A stretch of 64,000 nt of DNA, taken from Cyathus striatus. Its lineage: Eukaryota > Basidiomycota > Agaricomycetes > Agaricales > Nidulariaceae. Both the position numbers and the translations under genes were made by a program. Positions 36,601 to 49,473 of this stretch are shown one piece after another (the first letter of the stretch is position 1; the number at the start of each line of letters is the position of its first letter). Under the pieces are notes generated by a model. It did no database searches. It saw nothing but the letters and a program-made list of their open reading frames with translations, and had not been told where the DNA came from. The DNA lies in NCBI GenBank assembly GCA_025738555.1, contig JAOVFP010000016.1, forward strand, positions 3,505,357-3,569,356, read 5' to 3'.

Positions 36601-38426
36601 TGTCTATCCAGGCTTCTTGTCTCAGTTGGGATTACTGAATACTCGGCAGTAGTCGAACCTATGATTTGATTGATCTACCAACTCGTCATGTTCAGTTGGT
36701 CATGTCGCCAAGAATGGGATAATTATAGAGTCTATGCACTTTCCTTCCATGGTATCGAACAAGGTCTTGGCGTCGCAGCACGCACCCCGGGCCAGAAAAT
36801 TCACTCACGACTTGTTCTTGAGTTGTGTGGGTCGAGTATTTACAGGCAGCTGTGGGAGTAGGTGATATCGAACTATGTTCCGGGCTGCGATAAATCTAGT
36901 CAAGGGCTGGCTTCTAGATTTCAGGCCAAGAGACCGACGAAAAGCCGCAATTGGCAGCTGCGTGGAATAGACGACCACTGTAGGAACATCAACCCCAGGG
37001 AAGCATTATAAATGTATATCGGGATACGGTCTCTTGAGAAGACGATGAACATTGTACGAAGATTATTCACAGAGAACGAGCGGACGGCAAAACGTCGCAA
37101 CAGAGACCTAAAGTTATTCACCGGGTGTAAGCTGTCGACGTAGCATCCGAATCGACGAGTACGAGATACTGCTCTCCCACCGTCTGATTTAGAATACCGG
37201 TCACTGGACATAGGGTCTCATAGGGTATATCGTAAAAATGCCTGAGCATGACATGTGCTGACATTTGTTGTGACTTTGTCATGGAACGTGCCTCCGATTT
37301 CAATTGAAACAATATTACTGCGCGCCCCCACTGCGCGCGGCACGTAAGTAAGTCCAAGATCACCTGACGGTAGTCATTTAAATTGTTGGACTTGCCTTAC
37401 TGCCACGAAGTTCAAATCCTGCATCGAAGCGAGAAAGGATCTCACACCAAACTGGGTTATCAAGCTTATCATGGTCATTTTGGCTGCGAGAAAGGCTACA
37501 AGAGCTTAGGGAAGACAAGGGCTGGAATAACTTACCGACTTAACGGTCAATGTGGGTCTTATGTCCGACATTCAAGGCAGGAAAGATGGGTTCCATGTCA
37601 AGTACATACCAGAGTAGTATCATCCTCCCCGTGGGACCGAGCCTGCAGGCGCAGAATACATCGCCCCGCATGAAAAAGGAAAGAGACGCAAGGGAGAGTG
37701 GGAAAGTCACTGGCCTCAATAGGAATGGATGGGAGAAGTAGTTGTTGCTTTGAGCGTTCGAGACCTGCGTTAAACGGCCAGGCGCCCCTAATGGAATTAG
37801 CATGCGTCCATACCGTAATTCAGTTTTTATCGGATGACAACAAAATAGGACTGGTGTCAAGCGCAATGATGATGGCGCAGGAACGTTGCGGTGGGTGTGA
37901 TGGACCCACTGATTTGTGGCTGGAGGCGGCTTGGAATCAAGTGAGACATCAAGCCAGAAGGGCAGAAGTTCCACTCATTTCCATAGGACGTTAAAGTTTA
38001 CAAGGATACGAACAAGTCAGATTTAGTGGCGATATTTTTGTTTAGATCATTCGCAAATGAGCATGTGTGGGTTCCCTCCGCGACTTGCGTGTCAATCTGG
38101 CTGTATGTTTATATTGGCATCATTTCCCGGAGTAAATTGTACACAGCATGACTTGGAGTTGAGTGTGCCAGTGATCAGGTATGTTGGTATTCTGAAAAGA
38201 TGAGTGAAGAGCCCGCAAGCCTGTGTTCATTGAAGGCGAAAGATGTGAAAAATGAGAAAAGGCAGCGCAGAAGTCTAAGACCGCACCGCATTTTTGGCAC
38301 GCAGATTATTACATAAGCAAAACGTTGAGGTTGTTTGCACACGGCTGGTCGCTGTTGGCAACGTCCCCCCAACCCAGCCTTGCAGTCGTCTTCAGCAGCG
38401 AGCAGCGGCCTTTATATTCCCGCAAA
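30681..38426. other. Gene desert
   Basis: No frame in this 7.7 kb shows a recognisable domain. The longer ones (36022-36357 minus, 37540-37974 minus, 34037-34387 plus) lack supporting splice sites or motifs. The region may be decayed transposon sequence. No tRNA or terminal repeat pair was found. Confidence 0.45.
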
Positions 38427-41242
38427 ATGCCTATCAAGCATCTTGAAAGTAAGCTCCAGCAAGAGCCTCGTCTTTTCGAGCTTTTTCTCGCAACATGAGG
38501 CTGACAGGTTGTCTTTCTGACCAGGCTATCTTTTTGAACGAAAACATATCCAAACCCTCCCTCTTTCTGTTTTATCTGATTCACGACTAGGCATCGATGC
38601 TTCATATTATCTGCAGCAACTAATAGACAACCCCCCCTCAAGAGAGCCCCTGCTCGCTGCGACAGGTGGTCTCCCTTTAGCGCTCACGCAACGCATTGAA
38701 GCCGACCTTAGGGCCCTCGAAAAACTTCGAATTAAGCCTGTGTTTGTATTCCCGGGGCTCATTCCGAATAAGCGTTTGAAGCAAGCTCAAAATGTGGAAC
38801 AGGTGGATGCATGCAGGGATCGCTCCAATGCGTGGTCCAAGTATGAGGGTGGACAGGAGGATGCTGCGACAAAACTCTTCGAAGGACGAAGTTGCTTCCA
38901 ACAGTGGGACCTCTGGCGGATGGTCCTGCGGATCTTCAGGCATAGGAACGTCGAATTCATTGTAGCTCCCTACATTGCTTGGGCCCAGGTATATTTGTTT
39001 TACCATGCGTTCGTCTGCTCGTCTGACCTTCTTAATTTTGTCTAGCTGATTTACCTACAACGTCATGGGAAGAGCTACATCCATGCAATTTTCGGTCCAA
39101 GCGATACACTGCTATACCCGGGCGTTGACAAGCTCATCACGTCCCTCGACCTCATTTCCCCTAATCCTTCCTTCCAATTTACCTCGAAGCGGTCGCTTTT
39201 GTCCGAGTTTGGAGTATCAGAGGATCAGTTCCTCGACATTGGAATTCTTGTAGGGTTCGACCATTCCCCACCGTTCCCTCCCACCCTACATGAGCAGGCA
39301 CTCAAAGCCACGGTTGACATGGTGAAGTACTACAAGTCGGGCCATGCAGCCGTACTAGCTTTCGCCGATCATCCCGCGGTTAAGACTGTACAATACTCTG
39401 AAAACTATGCTCGTACACGGTCTATGATCAAGTATTCATTAATCCTCTCATCTGAAGGCACGGTGCAGCCCTTGCCGTTGGCAATCACGGCCCCTGCCAC
39501 TCATGGTCACCCCAACCACCATGCTCACCACCCCACGGCTGCGGATATCCCTTCCGACCTTCATGAGATCTTCACTCATCGGCTTCCGGATGAGATATAC
39601 TTTTACCTCTCCCGGGGCCTCCTGGGCCCGCAGGCATTGGTGTGGCTGACCACCGGACAAATCATGGAGAATCCGCCATTGGACAACGGAGAAACCACTG
39701 AGTACAGGCGATTTGTGAAGGAGGTCATTACGGACGGACAGACCGGACCGAGGGCGACTGCTCTCGCTCTCATCAGCAATGTTGCCCATAACTTCTGGGG
39801 AACCAAGAAGGTGTACGGGATATTTTGGTTTGACCAAGCTCAATCCCACCATCCCAAACCCGTGCAGCACAACTCGCCACAGACGGTCCAGCTAGCCGAG
39901 CGTGTTGCGGGATGGAACGTCACTGCTCAAATTGTGGAAGACGAGCTGAGAAGACAAAATGTGAGTTTCTTGCTATTCTTACCTATGGGAATGAGCATCC
40001 GCTAATGGTTAATCCTTCATTGCTTGCTCGTTTCAGTCTGCCACCATCGACTTCTCACTATGTCTCGGCGCGACAGCCTCGGACCGTCTGGCCCAACGTA
40101 CGAAGATCAAGGCTAATGCGGCTTCCCCGCTGGAGAAGAAGGATGAGGTGGTTGCGAACGTTATTTGGCGTTTCCTAGAACTGAGAGGGTGAGAGAGTTT
40201 CTGCTTTGTTCTCCTGCATTTGGGTTTAGCAGCTGATGCACGCTGTTACCGTTTTGGATAGGTTCCTGCTGAATACGCACATGCATTCGCCGTTGGCGCG
40301 TGCGATGTATACCGCCATCCACCATTCCCGTGTCAATGATAAGTTCCAAGATCCGCTATACCTCTTCCTGGAGCTTGTCAGGGCTGGTGTCATGCATGGC
40401 CATTTGTGGTCTGGTCGAGCATTCAGCGGAGGACCGAGTTTTGGCACCGGTGAGTTCTTGTCGGGCATTCACACGGGTTAGCATGATTATTTATTGATGG
40501 TGGTGGTGGTTCTCCGCCACTCCCCGTTCTAGATGAGGAAAAATCATGTATGTTACTCGTGATGCGGGTGCTGAGCATCGTTCCGTTGAACTTTTCGGTG
40601 AGTATGATTGATAATGTGTGAGAGTGCATCAACTGAATTTGCAATTTCTATTTTTTCCCCTATGTTTGTTGCGGCTCCGTTCCCATCAATAGCCGCAGCC
40701 GTGGTCCGCACCGCTCTCGCGAGAATTGCTAGTGTTCAACTCGTTCGTCCGGTCGCTTACGCGAGCACTTCGCACTTTGTTGGAGGTAACGACGCTGAAT
40801 ATGCTGCTCCGGAACGACGCCCGGCGTGCACGGGAGGATCTGTTGGACATCACGCTGTCACTTCCTTTCCAGGGCGAAGTTAACACCGGATTTGGAGTGC
40901 TAGCGAAGGTGTACCTCGACGCTCTTACGCATATCAACAATGGACAGCGAGTCCGGGATCCCGATGCTGAGGGGGTGAAGGAAGCGAAAGCTATGGCACT
41001 CGAGCTCTGCGAGGAGACATTCCCTGGCGTCAAGTATCCGAAATTGGAAGTTGAGCGCGGGTTCAGGTTCTGGGATGTGGTACGTTGATATGTTTTGGAT
41101 TGGAGAACGATATCTGACATGTTGTGGGGTATTGTAGGCGCTGAGTGCGATGCGGCATCTTCATTCGGAGGGGGCAGTTCTGCGAGAGTTGATTGAGCAG
41201 TTTGAGGCGGCAGAAGCTTGGCTAGCGCCGATGCGTCCGTGA
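38427..41242 (+). CDS. mkt1: MKT1 homologue, post-transcriptional regulator with inactive XPG/FEN-like nuclease fold
   Basis: Eight exons (38427-38448, 38525-38988, 39046-39960, 40037-40188, 40262-40449, 40533-40597, 40693-41079, 41138-41242) join in phase and give about 765 residues. The first exon is only 22 nt. The XPG-N region is clear (MPIKHLESYLFERK, RLGIDASYYLQQLIDNPPSR, KPVFVFPGLIPNKRLK, about residues 1-110), then the XPG-I-like region (NVEFIVAPYIAWAQLIYLQR, AIFGPSDTLLYPGVDKLI, about 145-195) in which several acidic nuclease residues are replaced, as known for Mkt1. The MKT1-type middle and C-terminal domains follow (TDGQTGPRATALALISN; NTHMHSPLARAMYTAIHHSR). In yeast, Mkt1 acts with Pbp1 in the cytoplasm to control translation and stability of particular mRNAs. 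All splice sites are canonical and no damage is visible. Confidence 0.93.
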
Positions 41243-41830
41243 TTTGATTACCCTTGGTTTTGGAGACACGCTGGCTGAGATTGGGTGGCTGTTTCATGGG
41301 CTCATGGGTATAATTTGTCTCATATGATTCTGAGCGTGTTTTGTTGTAACGTAGGGTGTGATATATCTACGTGGTACTAGGTATCTATCGACTGGACGGA
41401 GAATTTAGGTGATAATGAGACATATGGACGGAAGAGAGAGGCTAGTGGTGGTATTGCTGGTTGATTGCCCACAAAGGAGATATAAGGAGATGGACGGGGG
41501 GTTGGTGACGCCCGGGATGAGAAATCGATGAAAAGGAAGGGGTGTGGCTGGGAATGGAAAGCATCTGCACCATGAGAAAGAAAAAGAGAGAAGGAGAGCG
41601 TCTTAGCGGGAAATCCTTTGAATGAGACCCAGAAAGGAAAGAATGGAATCCGATAAGAAGGATCTTGATTGTCGCCCGAATAAGGCATGGGAAATCGCAA
41701 CGGATGGGATCTCGCTTCTTGATCTGAGATTCATTTTTGGATCGATCTTGGCTTCCCTTTCAGAATTTGTGTGCTGGCTATGCCAATGCCATCCCAGACT
41801 AGAACCCAACCCAAATCATACTTAACGTGC
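41243..41830. other. Intergenic, mkt1 3' flank
   Basis: No gene is seen. A minus-strand frame at 41377-41700 overlaps the expected 3' UTR and has no recognisable domain. Confidence 0.5.
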
Positions 41831-41857
41831 ATCCAATACCGCACGAAACAATATAAA
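41831..41857 (+). promoter_or_regulatory. CCAAT and TATA elements of the zinc-finger gene
   Basis: ATCCAAT (41831-41837) lies just upstream of TATAAA (41852-41857), 62 bp before the ATG at 41919. A C/T-rich tract follows (41863-41912), the usual fungal promoter arrangement. Confidence 0.55.
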
Positions 41858-41918
41858 TTCGTCCTCTCCTCCTCCCCTCCCAGCCACCGTCCCCTCCCCC
41901 TCCTCCCCGTCCTCCACA

Positions 41919-42749
41919 ATGCTCAACTTCGAGTCAACAACCATCCGCATGCCCCTCTCCGTCGCCTCTTCCTCTGACTTCATCCACCACCACCACCACC
42001 AGCAATCACATCAGGAGCTCAAGCAACCCCTTTCCCCTATCAGCTCAAACCAACTCTACCTCCGCCAGCCACATACTCTCCAAGTCATCCAGCTCGTCGA
42101 GTGCTCGCCACCCCCTCGCCGCATTGGCTCTGCCATCGAATCAAGCTCGGCTTCCTCGTCTTCCTCCTGTGATTACTCTGAGGAATACTCCGAGTCTGCC
42201 CCTTCCGAAGAGGAGGAAGAAGTCTGCACATCTTACTGCTCCTCGGACGAAGAAGAAGACTGCGAGGACTCGTCTGCTCTCAGACCCGAGTACAACTCCG
42301 ATACCTACTCGGTGCGCATGAAGCGTATTTTGGCATGGCGGGAGAACTTTTCCGCTCATATGGGTGCTTCATTCTCTGGTATGTCAACTTGTTTCCTATT
42401 CTGATTTCAATTCACAAAGGCTAATCTCCTCCCCTATAGAACCCATACTCCCATCATCACTCAAGCGGAAAATGAGCAGCGAGCACGATGATAACGTGAG
42501 TATAGGAAACGTCTTTCCTCGTTGAGCATTCGTCTGACCCCTATTTGCTCTTTCCCCCAGTTATCACACTCCTCTAAGCGGTCGCGGTCTCAATCGTCGC
42601 TGAGCGACGTTAGCATGATTTCCCTTGGCGCACACTCCTGCGCTGCATGCGACAAGTCCTTTGGTACTCAACAAGCTCTGCTCCAACACGGTAAAGCGGC
42701 GGGCGCGAACGAAGCCTGCTCGGTAGCTGTGGAGTATGAATTCGAGTAA
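41919..42749 (+). CDS. Disordered acidic protein with C-terminal zinc-finger-like motif
   Basis: Three exons (41919-42378, 42440-42495, 42561-42749) in phase give about 234 residues. The N-terminal part has a His run (DFIHHHHHQQSHQ), Pro-rich stretches and a long Ser/Glu acidic segment (SEEYSESAPSEEEEEVCTS, about residues 88-106). The middle has a basic patch (SSLKRKMS and SSKRSRSQSS) suited to nuclear import. The C-terminus has CAACDKSFGTQQALLQHG then NEAC, spacing C-x2-C-x12-H and a final Cys where a second His would be expected, so a C2HC-like variant. It ends AVEYEFE. Proteins with this ending recur in Agaricomycetes as I recall. A nuclear, DNA- or protein-binding role is inferred. The start follows a good TATA box. 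Confidence 0.8.
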
Positions 42750-45700
42750 ACACCGAATTGAAAAAAGGACCCGCTCAGACAGGAAGTCAGCCGCAAAATT
42801 ATTATGCGAGACTTGTCGCCGAGAATTTTACTCCTCCCCGCTTGTGTTTTTCGCGCGCTGGGTTAGCCCTCGCCGCATACTTTTTTCGCCTAGCAGCGAA
42901 AATTCTGTTGCATTGCTCCACGCATCTTCGTGTTCCATTCCAATGCACGTTTCTTCACACGGATTTTCCCAATGGGCATTTATTCATCCATTGTTTTCCG
43001 CTTGGTTGCTCTGTTGTCATAAACGACATCACCCACAGCGGACCCATCAGGCCAGACATAATTACTTTCATGAAAAGTCTCACCCTATCTATTGGGACTT
43101 GATACTACGCTTTGTACTAATTGTTTCTCCCCGCATTTGTATTTCCCATCATTGCCCATAGTATTCACGCAGCAGCCAACATTTTTTATCATCGTGCATA
43201 TTTCTTTTTTCTTTCCTTTTCTGCTTTATTACTACCCTTTCGACTCGTAGTAGTATACCTTATTTCCTCGCTTATAATCAATTATTACTTATTACTTACT
43301 TTACCTATACGGAACGTACTTACCGCAGCATTGAATATAAAAATTTTCAATCAACACACGTTCGACATTTTACCCAACCCGCAACTTCTGGCGCACCTTG
43401 AGGCAAGGAAAATAAATGACAATGGGTGGCTGGTGACCTCCTTACGCACACCACTACAATGGTTGCCTTTGTTCGAAACACAGGGGCCAGCCCCCAATTG
43501 ACACAAGTCGGTGTGACGGTGTCATGGGAAGCAACGGCGTCGCGTGAGAACGCCCTTCATCATTCATGGGAATTTCACCCAGCACCAAGCACTCCCCCAC
43601 CTTGATCCAAACGCTCAGTTGCTCAGCCACTGGGGGGGAGGCTGACATTCGGGTCCAGAGCTGATAATTACCCAGGAAAGCTGTCCAAAGTTCAGATGGG
43701 GGATAGCGGAATCCCACGTCGACCACGGAACTCGGTCTTGTCTTGGTGGGACAAGTGCGGTCCTTTGCCTTTGCTACCTGTACACACGATGAAGGCATTA
43801 CCATTTCCTTGCTGCACTGCAGCGTTGACAATCAATCATATCATATCATCTTTGTTGTTGCTCTTTTTCTCTCAAGTTATTTTCTTTCTTGGTCGAATCA
43901 TCTGAGTCACGATGGTAGATACCCTCAGTTGGGCGAGATGATATGGTATTTCTGGCACTTGCACTAGGTAGAAAATAGTTATCTAGCAGATGCCCTGCGA
44001 TATTCCCCCGCAATTTGTCCGTTCGCAGGTATTTTGAAAGTGGGAGGATTCATGATCATGATCGAGCTTATGACGACGGACGGAGTACTGGGCGGCTAGT
44101 TCAGGCTATCACTCTTCCCGCTGTTTGTGGCTGTCGATGTTCACGTTCACTTCCACTACGGTCCGCTTGTGCCACCCATTGAAAGTCAGTAGGTCCCCCT
44201 GGGCCCTGGTACTTTTTCTCCCGCACGTTCTGTCTCCGCAAGCCTTGAGGTATGTATGTCCATACTCAGTTAGACAAAACCCTTTTCTTTACCTTTTTCT
44301 TTGTTCCTCGGCGGTTAACGAGATACCTGCCATACTCCACCTACAACTTATTCTTAGGTCTTACATCGATGGAAGGTAAATTCTCATCGCACTTGCGATA
44401 CTCTGCGTGCTGTAAACACCCTGGAATGAAATCAACTAATCGGATGGAACTTCCTTGCGATAGAGACGATCATCAGCAGCAGTCCAACCTCAACTGAACA
44501 TCTTGACAGCGATGTGAATTCGTTCAGGTTTTTTACGTTTATGAAAGATTCGCCTTGTCTCCGTTCCCCCTCTCACTGCTCTCACCTTCATTATCCCTAG
44601 GAATGGGATATATGCATGATGAATGCATTTTCACACCGACGGTGTATTTACGTCTACCTCATTTCTTGGAGTATACATCTCTTGTATGATGATTCATCAG
44701 GGTCATGCAGATACATCCTGCATGCACAGACACGGATATGTACTGATACACGATGCTGCTGACCTTTATTTCCAGCTTCCGTCAGGAGTTTCTCAATACA
44801 CAAGAGAACTGCTCAGCACGCGGAAGAACACATGTACGGCATTTTCATTTCATCGCACAAAGAGAGTGAGAGAGTGCTTGCCAAAATAGGTTGAATAAAG
44901 GAGGGAGGTGGGGAGAAGCGCATACAAGTTGAATGGATTATCCCTAATCGACGTTTTCCCGCGTCATTTTCTCTTGACAGCTTTGGGCGGCGTAACACTG
45001 CCAGCAGGCGCACATACAATTGCACATTCATGAGTCCCCTCTGCTACCGTTCTTTTGCCAAGCCGTCGCTCATGTGTTCTCTGTCGCAGTGAACAAGTTA
45101 TGTAACGTGTGTAGGGAGAAGACTGGAGTATAACATAAGGTCTTGAAACGGGACCCACCATCATCGGATGCTCGGCCCATTATCAGCAAAATAGAGAGAA
45201 CATATTGGTCCGTGGTCATCGAATATTGCAACTATTGCGGCGGGATCCAATCTCCGGTGCATGCGAAAATGTGTTTTGTGAAATAACATAACGACTTGTA
45301 CATACATACACACCTGAAGTTCTAGTCTTTCAGGACCAAGCTAAGGTATTTGAGTGGTTTCTCTTGGCTTTGTGAATGTGAGTGCAGTTAATATTTCACG
45401 CAATAAATTGACAGGCTAGGACTTTGAACCTGAGGTTCTTGGGATTCTTTGTTTCAAAGTTGCGACAGGCGTGTGGGAGAAAATAAACAGATGAAAAGAT
45501 CCAATCCGGTTACTCAGGCCTATTATCCACGGCTACCTAATTAATCACCCGCCCACACTCCAAAAGCCGATAGCTTCTTTTTCGGCTTCTAACCGGAGCC
45601 ATCATCGCAGCATCACCGTCTCAAAAAATCAAATGCTGGTCGTCTGTGGCTGTCCCAAATCTTCTACAGGTCTCTCATTCCAAAAGCTATAACTTTTCCA

Positions 45701-47668
45701 AGTTCTCACAGGATTCCTCTATGGACGTTGCTAAAAATCCACGATAGTGATGCTATGTGTTCGGGTTACCCACACTAGTAACCTTGGTCTAGCTATTATA
45801 ATTCCTGTGAAAACGTCGCAAGTTGGAGCCTTCCCGCTTCATTTTTTCATTGATGACGGCAAGAATGAAGTTATGTGTATCCGCTGTGATATTGCAACTG
45901 TTCACCTTAGCCGCTGCCAGCAGGCGTCCTGCACTTTTTGTCGTGCCCGGGTTATTTCTACTTGCATGGATTTGTTTCCACAAGCCGCCCAACCCGACGG
46001 GTGGCAGCAATTCCCAAGCTAATCCCAAGCCATGCATCGTGTTAACGTTCGCAGTCGTTTTACTTACGGCATGGTTTCCTTCTCACATTGCGCTTCATCG
46101 TCCCTTCATAGCGATGCATGCTTCAGCGCTGTGTATTGTATGCGACGTTGCCAAAACAGCTCCTTGAACAGCCGCGGACGGCGACCGTCCAAATTTGAAC
46201 CAGCACTCACGATGTCATGTCATACATCGGCAGCGTCACTAAATAGTCAGAAGGATCGCTTTCAACCTTCTGAAGACTTACTTCGAACTCACCGCAACTA
46301 AACATAGAAGATACTTGTCCACAATGTGAGAGAACCCTATTTTATTTCTATCGCATCTTTGATTATTATTCTAGGCGCAGTATGAAAGCGTTTACCCAGC
46401 GTTTATCTCGGAAGCTTACATCATGACAGTGGTGCAGATAAGTTTTTATCGTACATATTTACTTTGTTAAAATTTGATTGTGAAGTAGACTTGTAACATG
46501 AAGGTACCAGCTCCAGGTAATTATCGTTCTATACCCGCACTGTTAACAAGCACATGAATCGGAAATGATGAACAAGCCTTTAAGGCTAAGTTTTAGCTTT
46601 ACATGCTAATCCCTCTCTACTCCTGCCAGAGCACGCCATCTCACCTCCTTCTTCACGAGGAAAGAGAGAGAAAGGGCGAGGGAACATCGTTGCAACTCGC
46701 ATACTCACGACTCACACATAATAGTTTCCATCAGTGAACCACAAGTATGGAACTTCCATTCTACAGCATCTGCTACGTGCGTGTTCCATATGTTCAGTTT
46801 GGTATAATGCATCGAACCGTGTGATGGTTCAATTACCATCTTCACCAAATTGCTGTTCAGAGTATGATCGTTCTTAGTCCTTGCCCCACCAATATTACCA
46901 ACACTGTACGAGGATGGCTATTATTTGATCTAATGCGCAACATTAAACCTTCATAGCCGCTTTGTCGAAACGAATACTACTAGTCATACGATCTAACTTG
47001 AAGCCATCCGCTCTTTACGTGTAGCTTTCAAAGGTGGGAGAGACAAGTAATGCAGTGAGAATGTGTTCTATTTTGAATATAGAAAGAGAGTTAAACATGT
47101 GAGCTTCAACGGCGATCAAGGTAAAAATAGTCTGCTGTGGCTACTGACCTAGAATGAAGACGCAGATATTGCATTAAAATTGCTCAACTCAAACTGGGAA
47201 ATGTACAGTAGCAGTAACGCTTTACGAGGTTGAGCGGGAGTGAGCTTAAGGAACGCATGTGCACCTCGGGAGTCGGAGATAGTGAGCTTATGTAGGGTTC
47301 AGTTCCTACTACATCAAGTGAGGCACTGAAGAATAGTACTTATCGGATTGCTCCTGATTGCTCGCGTTTAAAAGGGAGTTAAAAGAATCTTATCATCATT
47401 ATAAACCCTCGGAGAATGTAACTATCCAATACGATAGGATTAAGTGACTTGCTTCTCTGCTTCTCCCATACACTCAGTTCTTGTATACATTCGCAAGACC
47501 ATGAGACAGTATCAATCATACTTAAATAATTACCTACGGAACGGAGTAGTTCTCTCATCCACATTTAGAACTTATCAAGGCTGAATCAAAAAATAACAAC
47601 ATTTAACGAGATAAGTTTAATAGTGGGGCAGGCAGTTTAATTACGACACTGTTAGTTCCACTCCGGAC
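42750..47668. other. Gene desert
   Basis: No frame has a recognisable domain. The frame at 45823-46167 is hydrophobic in its first 50 residues but starts without context and overlaps an equally long minus frame. T/A-rich and C/T-rich tracts alternate. No paired terminal repeats were seen. Confidence 0.45.
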
Positions 47669-47673
47669 AAAAA
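47669..47673 (-). terminator. Pol III terminator for the tRNA
   Basis: A run of five T on the minus strand lies 24 nt past the tRNA 3' end. A run of four T immediately after the tRNA (47692-47695) may also work. Confidence 0.55.
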
Positions 47674-47696
47674 CAGGCACTCCTTCCATCCAAAAT

Positions 47697-47778
47697 GGAC
47701 ACTGAGAGGATTGAACTCTCGACCTCATGCATATCACCTTGATGCGAAGCATGCGCGCTACCACTGTGCCAAGTGCCC
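47697..47778 (-). tRNA. tRNA-Ala (anticodon CGC) with 11-nt intron
   Basis: Read on the minus strand, 82 nt fold into a full cloverleaf: acceptor GGGCACT pairs with AGTGTCC, D arm GCAC-AGTGGTAGC-GCGC (one A-C mismatch), anticodon stem CATGC/GCATG around a loop whose 34-36 bases are CGC, and T arm GAGAG-TTCAATC-CTCTC. An 11-nt insertion (TCAAGGTGATA) after the base next to the anticodon sits at the standard place for nuclear tRNA introns. The A box reads TGGCACAGTGG, a good match; the B box (GAGTTCAATCC) deviates from GGTTCGANTCC. CCA is not encoded, as expected in a eukaryote. The mismatch and weak B box leave some chance that it is a tRNA pseudogene. Confidence 0.85.
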
Positions 47779-48055
47779 TTACGAAGATTAGCACGCATTT
47801 ACGCTATTATATGACATATCTTAATTCTATCCCACAACGAACCTTTTTCCGGAAGTGTTATTCAAGCTATTATGCACCAACAGGAAGAATATGTACTGTC
47901 ATACTATCAAACGGTCACTTACTACTTAGATATGGCAAAGCGAGACTAGGAAAATGATAGGCGATAGGAACTCACATAAATAGACTGAAGACACCACCTC
48001 AAATCTCTATCCTCCTTTGACATAATCCGCCTTTATCCACATAATAGCCACTAGT

Positions 48056-49442
48056 ATGTCTCATCCTTCAGTAGCTCGGGAGTACCAATACACGTAGGTC
48101 TGAAAGATTATCGAGCCGCATAAAGTTACATATTAACCATTCAACTCGTAGCTTGGCTCGTACAATAACCTAGTCCTGAAAGAGAAAAAGGTTGAGCGGC
48201 CACACGCAAATGAGATCCTCGTTAAGGTCCACGCCGTATCGTTGCAATATCTTGATTTGATGATCTCGAAAGGAACCTTTCCTACGGAGTACGTACTGTA
48301 TCTTCGAAATTCGAAATTAGAAGTCCTTACACAAGAAATATGTAGAGTCGCTGAACAAGGATACGTTCCTTGCTCTGACATGGTTGGAGAAATCGTCGCG
48401 ATGGGTGACGACGTTAAGGACTGGAGGGTGGGGAGACAGAGTATGCGCCAACTTCGTGATCGGTCACATCTTCGGAGATGTCGATCCCAAGATTATGAGA
48501 ATCTTGGGAATTCAATTACCTGGAGTTTTGACTGAGTACAGGACATTCCCAGCTCACGTATGTACCAGTCCTGGCGTTCATAATCATATAATAATTTATA
48601 TCCAACATACTATAGTCCCTTGTCCACATTCCTGAACATTTGTCCTATGAGGAAGCCTCCACATTGCCGCAAGTAGATGCAAGACAATCGAAGCTCTTCC
48701 ATGGCTAACCGTGTCCAGTGGCGCAGCCGTGACAGCATATAATGCTCTAACTGGAGCTACTAGCAATCCTCTCAAGGCAGGAGACTATGTTCTTGTGCAG
48801 GGAACAGGCGGTGCATCTATTTTCGCACTTCAGTTCGCTGTTGCTTCTGGTGCGATCGTAATCATAACTTCGTTGATTGACAAAAAATTAGAGATGGCAG
48901 CTAAACTTGGTGCCAAACATCTTATTAATTACAATAAGACGCCTCAGTGGGACGAAGAAGTCAAGAAAATTGTAAGTGCTAGCCTTTAACTTACGCTGTG
49001 ATATATTCACCGATGATTTAGACGAATGGCAGGGGGGTCGACCGTGTTATCGAGGTCGGTGGCGACAAGACATTGTTACGGTCGATTAACGCCGTCCGCG
49101 TTGGAGGTTCCATTTCACTTGTTGGTACCATCGCGAAAGAGCTTGAAAACAGCGATAGTAATGTCGTCTTCCCAATTATCAGCAAGGCCATTGCGATACG
49201 TGGGATCTACATTGGTTCTGTTACACAGTATGTTTTGATGCCTTATCGTGCCCAGAAGGCCCGAGATCTAATTTTTCCCATCAACCAGGTTCCGGGGTAT
49301 GAATCGCTTGATCACAGCTAACCCAGAAGCAACGCGCCCTGTGGTCGATCAAGTATTCCCGTTCGAGCGAGCACTTCAAGCTTTCGCTCATCTTGAATCC
49401 CAGAAACACGTTGGAAAGGTTGTTATCAGAGTTTCTGTTTGA
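48056..49442 (+). pseudogene. MDR oxidoreductase copy B, inactivated
   Basis: It has the same seven-exon layout as the intact copy C directly downstream, including the promoter-proximal sequence. Two lesions break it. Exon 1 reads YQYT then TAG where copies C and D have CAG. In exon 3 a run of four G (48430-48433) replaces three, shifting the frame within the WKVGDR motif; the frame is lost from there, although the out-of-frame residues still read [16 protein letters not shown]. Intron 4 has a GC donor (GCAAGT) in place of GTGAGT. The cofactor loop ([17 protein letters not shown]) and the last exon ([15 protein letters not shown]) are still well preserved, so inactivation looks recent. Confidence 0.85.
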
Positions 49443-49473
49443 AATTGATTCGGACGCGAGTGGAAGGAGCTGG

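Noticed and set aside
37330..37420. AGTTCAAATCC, possible tRNA B box
   Set aside because: No cloverleaf can be drawn upstream and there is no A box.
37540..37974. 144-codon minus-strand frame
   Set aside because: Overlaps plus frames of similar length; no domain, no splice-site support.
41377..41700. 107-codon minus-strand frame behind mkt1
   Set aside because: Most likely lies in the mkt1 3' UTR; low-complexity Phe/Pro/Ser composition and no family match.
45823..46167. Hydrophobic frame that might encode a membrane protein
   Set aside because: Opposite-strand frame of similar length, no motif, and no promoter-like context.
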